Shown here piece after piece: positions 59,904-64,000 of a stretch of DNA of 64,000 bases. The translations under genes were made by a program, and so were the position numbers. The notes beneath the pieces were generated by a model. It ran no database searches and had not been told where the DNA came from. It worked only from the letters and a program-made list of their open reading frames with translations. Positions within the stretch are counted from its first letter, which is position 1; every line of letters begins with the position of its first letter. The stretch is from Streptomyces sp. TLI_235 (GTDB lineage: Bacteria; Actinomycetota; Actinomycetes; Streptomycetales; Streptomycetaceae), in assembly GCA_002300355.1 (NCBI GenBank), contig NSGV01000001.1, forward strand, positions 4,526,001-4,590,000. Direction: 5' to 3'.

Positions 59904-60926
59904 ATGCTGATCGCTCAGCGCCCCTCGCTGACCGAAGAGGTCGTCGACGAATTCCGCTCCCGGTTCGTGATCGAGCCCCTGGAGCCCGGCTTCGGCTACA
60001 CCCTCGGCAACTCGCTCCGCCGCACGCTCCTCTCCTCGATCCCCGGCGCCGCTGTCACCAGCATCCGGATCGACGGTGTCCTGCACGAGTTCACCACCGT
60101 GCCGGGCGTCAAGGAGGACGTGACCGACCTCATCCTCAACATCAAGCAGCTGGTCGTCTCCTCGGAGCACGACGAGCCGGTCGTGATGTACCTGCGCAAG
60201 CAGGGTCCGGGTGTGGTCACCGCCGCCGACATCGCCCCGCCGGCGGGTGTCGAGGTGCACAACCCCGAGCTCGTCCTCGCCACCCTCAACGGCAAGGGCA
60301 AGCTGGAGATGGAGCTGACCGTCGAGCGCGGTCGCGGCTACGTCTCCGCCGTCCAGAACAAGGCCTCCGGCCAGGAGATCGGCCGCATCCCGGTCGACTC
60401 GATCTACAGCCCCGTGCTGAAGGTCACCTACAAGGTCGAGGCCACCCGTGTCGAGCAGCGGACCGACTTCGACAAGCTCATCGTCGACGTCGAGACCAAG
60501 CCCGCCATGCGTCCCCGTGACGCCATGGCCTCGGCCGGCAAGACCCTGGTGGAGCTGTTCGGCCTCGCCCGCGAGCTGAACATCGACGCCGAGGGCATCG
60601 ACATGGGCCCGTCCCCGACGGACGCCGCCCTGGCCGCCGACCTGGCGCTGCCGATCGAGGAGCTGGAGCTCACCGTTCGGTCGTACAACTGCCTCAAGCG
60701 CGAGGGCATCCACACCGTGGGTGAGCTCGTCGCCCGCTCCGAGGCCGACCTGCTCGACATCCGCAACTTCGGTGCGAAGTCGATCGACGAGGTCAAGGCG
60801 AAGCTGGCCGGCATGGGCCTGGCCCTCAAGGACAGCCCGCCCGGGTTCGACCCGACCGCCGCCGCCGACGCCTTCGGCGCCGACGACCTGGACGACCAGG
60901 GTTACGCGGAGACCGAGCAGTACTAA
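59904..60926 (+). CDS. rpoA: RNA polymerase alpha subunit
   Basis: 340 residues. The N-terminal assembly domain contains GFGYTLGNSLRRTLLSSIPG; the C-terminal DNA/activator-binding domain starts near residue 245 (ELELTVRSYNCLKREGIHTV, then IRNFGAKSIDEVKAKL) and ends in an acidic tail. ATG 59904 follows GGAGGAA by about 9 nt. A 258-nt spacer with hairpins precedes it. Confidence 0.98.
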   Translation: MLIAQRPSLTEEVVDEFRSRFVIEPLEPGFGYTLGNSLRRTLLSSIPGAAVTSIRIDGVLHEFTTVPGVKEDVTDLILNIKQLVVSSEHDEPVVMYLRKQGPGVVTAADIAPPAGVEVHNPELVLATLNGKGKLEMELTVERGRGYVSAVQNKASGQEIGRIPVDSIYSPVLKVTYKVEATRVEQRTDFDKLIVDVETKPAMRPRDAMASAGKTLVELFGLARELNIDAEGIDMGPSPTDAALAADLALPIEELELTVRSYNCLKREGIHTVGELVARSEADLLDIRNFGAKSIDEVKAKLAGMGLALKDSPPGFDPTAAADAFGADDLDDQGYAETEQY

Positions 60927-60938
60927 GAGTTTGGAGCA

Positions 60939-60965
60939 GGGGGCGGTCCCTCGCGGATCGCCCCC
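60939..60965 (+). promoter_or_regulatory. Hairpin between rpoA and rplQ
   Basis: Eleven-bp stem GGGGGCGGTCC/GGATCGCCCCC (one wobble) with a 5-nt loop, without a T tract. Probably a partial terminator or processing site. Confidence 0.55.
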
Positions 60966-61053
60966 GCTTCGATGCCAAGCCGTCCGGGCACAGTGCCCGG
61001 CCGCCCGCTGCGGTACCTGATACGGCCGTAGTCGGAGATTCAAGGAGTCATCC

Positions 61054-61539
61054 ATGCCGCGTCCCACCAAGGGTGCCCGCCTCGGCGGCGGCCCGCACCA
61101 CGAGCCGCTGCTGCTCGCCGGTCTGTGCCGGGAGCTGTTCCAGTACGGCCGCATCACCACGACCGAGGCCAAGGCCCGTCGGATGCGCCCGCTGGCGGAG
61201 AAGCTGATCACCAAGGCGAAGAAGGGCGACATCCACAACCGTCGCCTGGTGCGCAAGACCATCACCGACGTCGCGGTGCTGCACACCCTCTTCACCGAGA
61301 TCGCGCCGCGCTTCGAGAACCGCCCCGGCGGTTACACCCGCATCACCAAGATCGGCACCCGTCGCGGCGACAACGCCCCGATGGCCGTGATCGAGCTGGT
61401 CGAGGGCGAGATCGCCACCAAGGCCACCGTCGCCGAGGCCGAGGCCGCTGCCAAGCGCGCGGTCAAGGAGGCCGAGGAGGCCAAGGTCGAGGAGACCAAG
61501 GCCGACGAGGCCGAGGCCGCGGAGACCACCGAGGCCTGA
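61054..61539 (+). CDS. rplQ: 50S ribosomal protein L17
   Basis: 161 residues. The conserved 120-residue L17 core (MPRPTKGARLGGGPHHEPLL, RLVRKTITDVAVLHTLF) is followed by a 40-residue Glu/Ala/Lys-rich tail, as in other actinomycetes. AAGGAG is its ribosome site. A strong terminator follows. Confidence 0.98.
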   Translation: MPRPTKGARLGGGPHHEPLLLAGLCRELFQYGRITTTEAKARRMRPLAEKLITKAKKGDIHNRRLVRKTITDVAVLHTLFTEIAPRFENRPGGYTRITKIGTRRGDNAPMAVIELVEGEIATKATVAEAEAAAKRAVKEAEEAKVEETKADEAEAAETTEA

Positions 61540-61558
61540 CACCCCCGAGGTGTCGCCA

Positions 61559-61594
61559 GGGCCCGCCCTCCCCATTCGTGGGGAGGGCGGGCCC
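61559..61594 (+). terminator. rpoA-rplQ terminator
   Basis: Perfect 15-bp stem GGGCCCGCCCTCCCC/GGGGAGGGCGGGCCC with an ATTCGT loop, 19 nt after rplQ. Confidence 0.9.
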
Positions 61595-61632
61595 GAGCAC
61601 TTTCCCGCAGGACGCCCTCCCAGGAGAACGAC

Positions 61633-62532
61633 GTGGCCAACGACTGTGCCGAGCAGCCCCCCGTCAAGGACGGCCCGGCCGAGGGCCACCGCCGGATCCG
61701 GCTCGACCTCGCGTACCACGGCGCCGACTTCTCCGGCTGGGCCCGACAGCGCAGCCGGCGCACCGTGCAGGAGGAGATCGAGAACGCCCTGCAGATCGTC
61801 ACCCGCAGCGCCATCGGCTTCCCGCTGACCGTCGCCGGCCGCACCGACGCCGGTGTGCACGCCCGCGGCCAGGTCGCCCACGTCGACCTCCCCGAGCCGC
61901 TCTGGGCCGAGCACGGCGAGAAGCTGCTCCGCCGGCTCGCCGGCCGGCTGCCCGCCGACGTCCGCATCTACCGCGTCTCCGAGGCGCCCCACGGCTTCGA
62001 CGCCCGCTTCGCCGCGATCTGGCGCCGGTACGCCTACCGGGTCGCCGACCACCCCGGCGGCGTCGACCCGCTGCTGCGCGGCCACGTCCTGTGGCACGAC
62101 CGCCCGCTCGACATCGACCTGATGAACGAGGCCGCCCGCCTGCTGGTCGGCGAGCACGACTTCGCCGCGTACTGCAAGAAGCGCGAGGGCGCCACCACCA
62201 TCCGCACCCTGCTCGAACTGCACTGGGAGCGGGTGCCGATCGACGGCTACGCCGCCCAGGAGGGCAGCCTCGCCGTCGCCACCGTCCGTGCCGACGCCTT
62301 CTGCCACAACATGGTCCGCTCGCTGGTCGGCGCGATGCTGCTGGTCGGCGACGGCCACCGCCCGGTCGACTTCCCCGGCCAGGTGCTCGCCGGCCGGGTC
62401 CGCAACTCCGCGGTCAACGTCGTCCGCCCGCACGGCCTCACCCTGGAGGAGGTCGGCTACCCCGCGGACGAGGACCTCGCCGAGCGCAACCGGCTCGCCC
62501 GGCGGATGCGGACCCTGCCCGGACAGGACTGA
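61633..62532 (+). CDS. truA: tRNA pseudouridine synthase A
   Basis: 299 residues. It makes pseudouridine at positions 38-40 of tRNA anticodon arms. LDLAYHGADFSGWARQ, the catalytic Asp72 in GRTDAGVHA, and FDARFAAIWRRYAYRV are diagnostic. The GTG start has AGGAGAA upstream. Usual place after rplQ. Confidence 0.97.
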   Translation: MANDCAEQPPVKDGPAEGHRRIRLDLAYHGADFSGWARQRSRRTVQEEIENALQIVTRSAIGFPLTVAGRTDAGVHARGQVAHVDLPEPLWAEHGEKLLRRLAGRLPADVRIYRVSEAPHGFDARFAAIWRRYAYRVADHPGGVDPLLRGHVLWHDRPLDIDLMNEAARLLVGEHDFAAYCKKREGATTIRTLLELHWERVPIDGYAAQEGSLAVATVRADAFCHNMVRSLVGAMLLVGDGHRPVDFPGQVLAGRVRNSAVNVVRPHGLTLEEVGYPADEDLAERNRLARRMRTLPGQD

Positions 62533-62583
62533 CCGGCTGGGACCGACCTGGCAGGTCCGACCGGGCAGCGCCGCCGAGACGGC

Positions 62584-63606
62584 TCAGCCGAAGGTGGCCA
62601 GCCCGGTGCGCCCGCGCTCCAGCAGGGTCTCGTAGACCGAGCCCGAGATGTCCCGGGCCGCTTGGCCGGCCGCCTTGTCGCCGTCCGGCACCGCCGAGCC
62701 GTTGTCCGGCCCGGCGATCGTGAAGTAGGCGTAGCGGCCCAGCGAGGACTGCGTGGTCACGCACCTCACACCCGTCCGGCAGAAGTCCTTCGCCCGGTCC
62801 TTCACCAGAGGCGCGATGTTTCCCCTGGTACCGGACTTCGCCTCGGTGGCGTGCGTGGCGCCGGTGAACGTGGCGACGCCCACGGTGATCTGCACATGGC
62901 GGTCGTCGACGTACGTCGCCCGGTAGACGTCGGAGCAGCCGAGCGCCGACACGGTCTGCTCCAGGCCGTTAACCGGCGCGACCCGGCAGCCCTTGTCCAG
63001 CTCCGTCCCGAGCAGCGTGTACAGGCGGCCCTGGACGGACAGCGTCCCTGCCGGGAACAGCACGTTCACGGAGATCGGGGCCCGGTCGAGCCGGGCGTCG
63101 CTGAGCAGTTGCAGTGGGGTGGTCGGCGGCGCGAGGCCTGCCGACGGCGAGGCACCGGACGCGGAGACCGACGGCGACGCGCTGCCGGACGCCGCCGGAG
63201 CCGGGGCGCCGTCGCCGGAGAGCGCCACCGCGGCGGTCACGGCGGCAGCCACCGCGGCGGCCGCCAGCACACCGCCGCCGACCAGGAACAGCCGCTTGCG
63301 TCGGCGCCGGGCCTGCTCGTTCCGGTCGGCCAGCTGCTGCCAGTCCGGCTCGGCCGGGCCGGCCGCGTGCGGATAGCCGTAGCCGCCGAGGTCCTGCGGG
63401 TAGCCGTAGCCGCCCACGTCCTGCGGGTAGCCGTAGCCGTGGCCGGGCTGCCCCGGCTCCGGCGGCGGCGGGTAGCCGTAGGCCGGCCGCGCCGTGTACG
63501 CCGGGAACGCGGGATCGGATGCCGGGCCCCCGGAGGGAAGCGCAGCGGGGTTCTGCGGCTGCCGCGGTCCGCCGGATTCGGGTGTGGTCGCCGAGCCATC
63601 GTTCAT
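62584..63606 (-). CDS. Membrane-anchored secreted protein with Gly-Tyr-Pro repeats
   Basis: 340 residues. A Pro/Gly/Tyr-rich cytoplasmic N-terminus contains three GYGYP(Q/H) units (about residues 57-80, encoded by near-identical 30-bp repeats). It is followed by an Arg cluster, one membrane helix (about 106-129), a Ser/Ala/Pro linker and a 190-residue extracytoplasmic domain with four Cys. No family recognised; the layout resembles streptomycete membrane proteins of unknown function. A TATGTT box 7 nt before ATG 63606 suggests a leaderless mRNA. Confidence 0.82.
   Translation of the reverse strand: MNDGSATTPESGGPRQPQNPAALPSGGPASDPAFPAYTARPAYGYPPPPEPGQPGHGYGYPQDVGGYGYPQDLGGYGYPHAAGPAEPDWQQLADRNEQARRRRKRLFLVGGGVLAAAAVAAAVTAAVALSGDGAPAPAASGSASPSVSASGASPSAGLAPPTTPLQLLSDARLDRAPISVNVLFPAGTLSVQGRLYTLLGTELDKGCRVAPVNGLEQTVSALGCSDVYRATYVDDRHVQITVGVATFTGATHATEAKSGTRGNIAPLVKDRAKDFCRTGVRCVTTQSSLGRYAYFTIAGPDNGSAVPDGDKAAGQAARDISGSVYETLLERGRTGLATFG
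63363..63450. repeat. Tandem 30-bp coding repeats (GYGYPQD unit)
   Basis: Three near-identical units, each containing GGGTAGCCGTAGCCG on the plus strand, encode the Gly-Tyr-Gly-Tyr-Pro repeats of the minus-strand gene. Recent slippage expansion is likely. Confidence 0.7.
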
Positions 63607-63710
63607 GTGCGCGAACATAGGGCATCGCCGGGCGCCGCCCGGGGCGAGGTACCCGGTCGGGGCCGAAAAGGGTTTTGGCCCCGGCGCCGGCGTGCAGCAC
63701 AATCCGATCC

Positions 63711-64000
63711 ATGGGACACGTCGAGATTTCGCACCTGGAGTACTACCTGCCGGACGGGCGGGTGCTGTTCGACGACGCTTCCTTCCGGGTCGGCGAGGGC
63801 GCCGCGGTCGCCCTGGTGGGCGCCAACGGCGCGGGCAAGACCACCCTGCTCCGCATGATCGCCGGAGATGTGCAGCCGCACGGCGGCACCGTCACCGTGA
63901 CCGGCGGCCTCGGCGTCATGCGGCAGTTCGTCGGCACCACCGGCCGCGAGGACCAGCGCGACACCCCCGGCGCCCTGCCCGCCGACGCCTCCGTCCGCGA
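63711..64000 (+). CDS. ABC-F family ATPase (3' end outside window)
   Basis: 96 residues of the first ABC domain. Walker A is GANGAGKTT in VALVGANGAGKTTLLRMIAG; the N-terminus HVEISHLEYYLPDGRVLFDD has no membrane segment. Soluble duplicated ABC-F ATPases act on ribosomes (antibiotic protection or stalling rescue). Divergent from the preceding gene across a 104-nt spacer. Confidence 0.88.
   Translation, partial: MGHVEISHLEYYLPDGRVLFDDASFRVGEGAAVALVGANGAGKTTLLRMIAGDVQPHGGTVTVTGGLGVMRQFVGTTGREDQRDTPGALPADASVR

Overview
The window is high-GC actinomycete chromosome. Gene order (rpoB-rpoC, then str, S10, spc and alpha ribosomal clusters), many GTG starts, stop/start overlaps (GTGA, TGATG), no rpsD beside rpoA, and -10 boxes of TAGnnT type all suggest Streptomycetaceae (Streptomyces or Kitasatospora). 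I cannot decide the genus from sequence alone. No tRNA, rRNA, CRISPR array, insertion sequence or attachment site was seen.

Layout. 0-7 kb: 5'-truncated rpoB, rpoC and a strong terminator. 7.2-9.8 kb: a DUF4097-type lipoprotein followed by a NarL-type two-component pair. 9.8-12.7 kb (minus strand): a MoxR-type AAA+ ATPase and its putative metallopeptidase/VWA partner. 12.9-28.1 kb: an accessory block lying between rpoC and rpsL. It holds a decayed SF1 helicase with a Gre-like tail, then a tightly overlapping five-gene operon: a MotA/ZorA-like membrane coiled-coil protein, a MotB/ZorB-like protein with an Asp in its only membrane helix, a TerY-like VWA protein, a PP2C phosphatase and a kinase-like protein whose catalytic Asp is Asn. 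After it come a sirtuin, a lipoprotein, a cytochrome P450 coupled to an ADP-ribosylglycohydrolase, a TerF-type VWA protein, a second ADP-ribosylglycohydrolase and a DUF2786 protein. This block is the best candidate for an undescribed system: a proton-channel-like membrane module wired to VWA/kinase/phosphatase signalling, next to NAD/ADP-ribose enzymes.

28.4-33.8 kb: a DUF1707/DUF4190 membrane protein, then rpsL-rpsG-fusA-tuf. 33.9-44.0 kb: an accessory cell-surface polysaccharide block placed between tuf and rpsJ, with four dTDP-L-rhamnose genes, DUF2304, two glycosyltransferases, a flippase, an acyltransferase, a methyltransferase and an ECF sigma/membrane partner pair. 44.5-54.3 kb: the S10 and spc operons (rpsJ to rplO). 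54.6-61.5 kb: secY-adk, map, mscL, infA-rpmJ-rpsM-rpsK and rpoA-rplQ. 61.6-64 kb: truA, a membrane-anchored secreted protein and a 3'-truncated ABC-F ATPase.

Regulatory structure is unusually visible. Most operons end in long GC-rich hairpins. The rpsL and rpsJ leaders share a 25-nt hairpin element (24/25 identical). The rpsJ leader also has a textbook intrinsic-terminator-like attenuator. The tuf, rpsH, infA, rpsM and rpoA leaders each carry strong hairpins.
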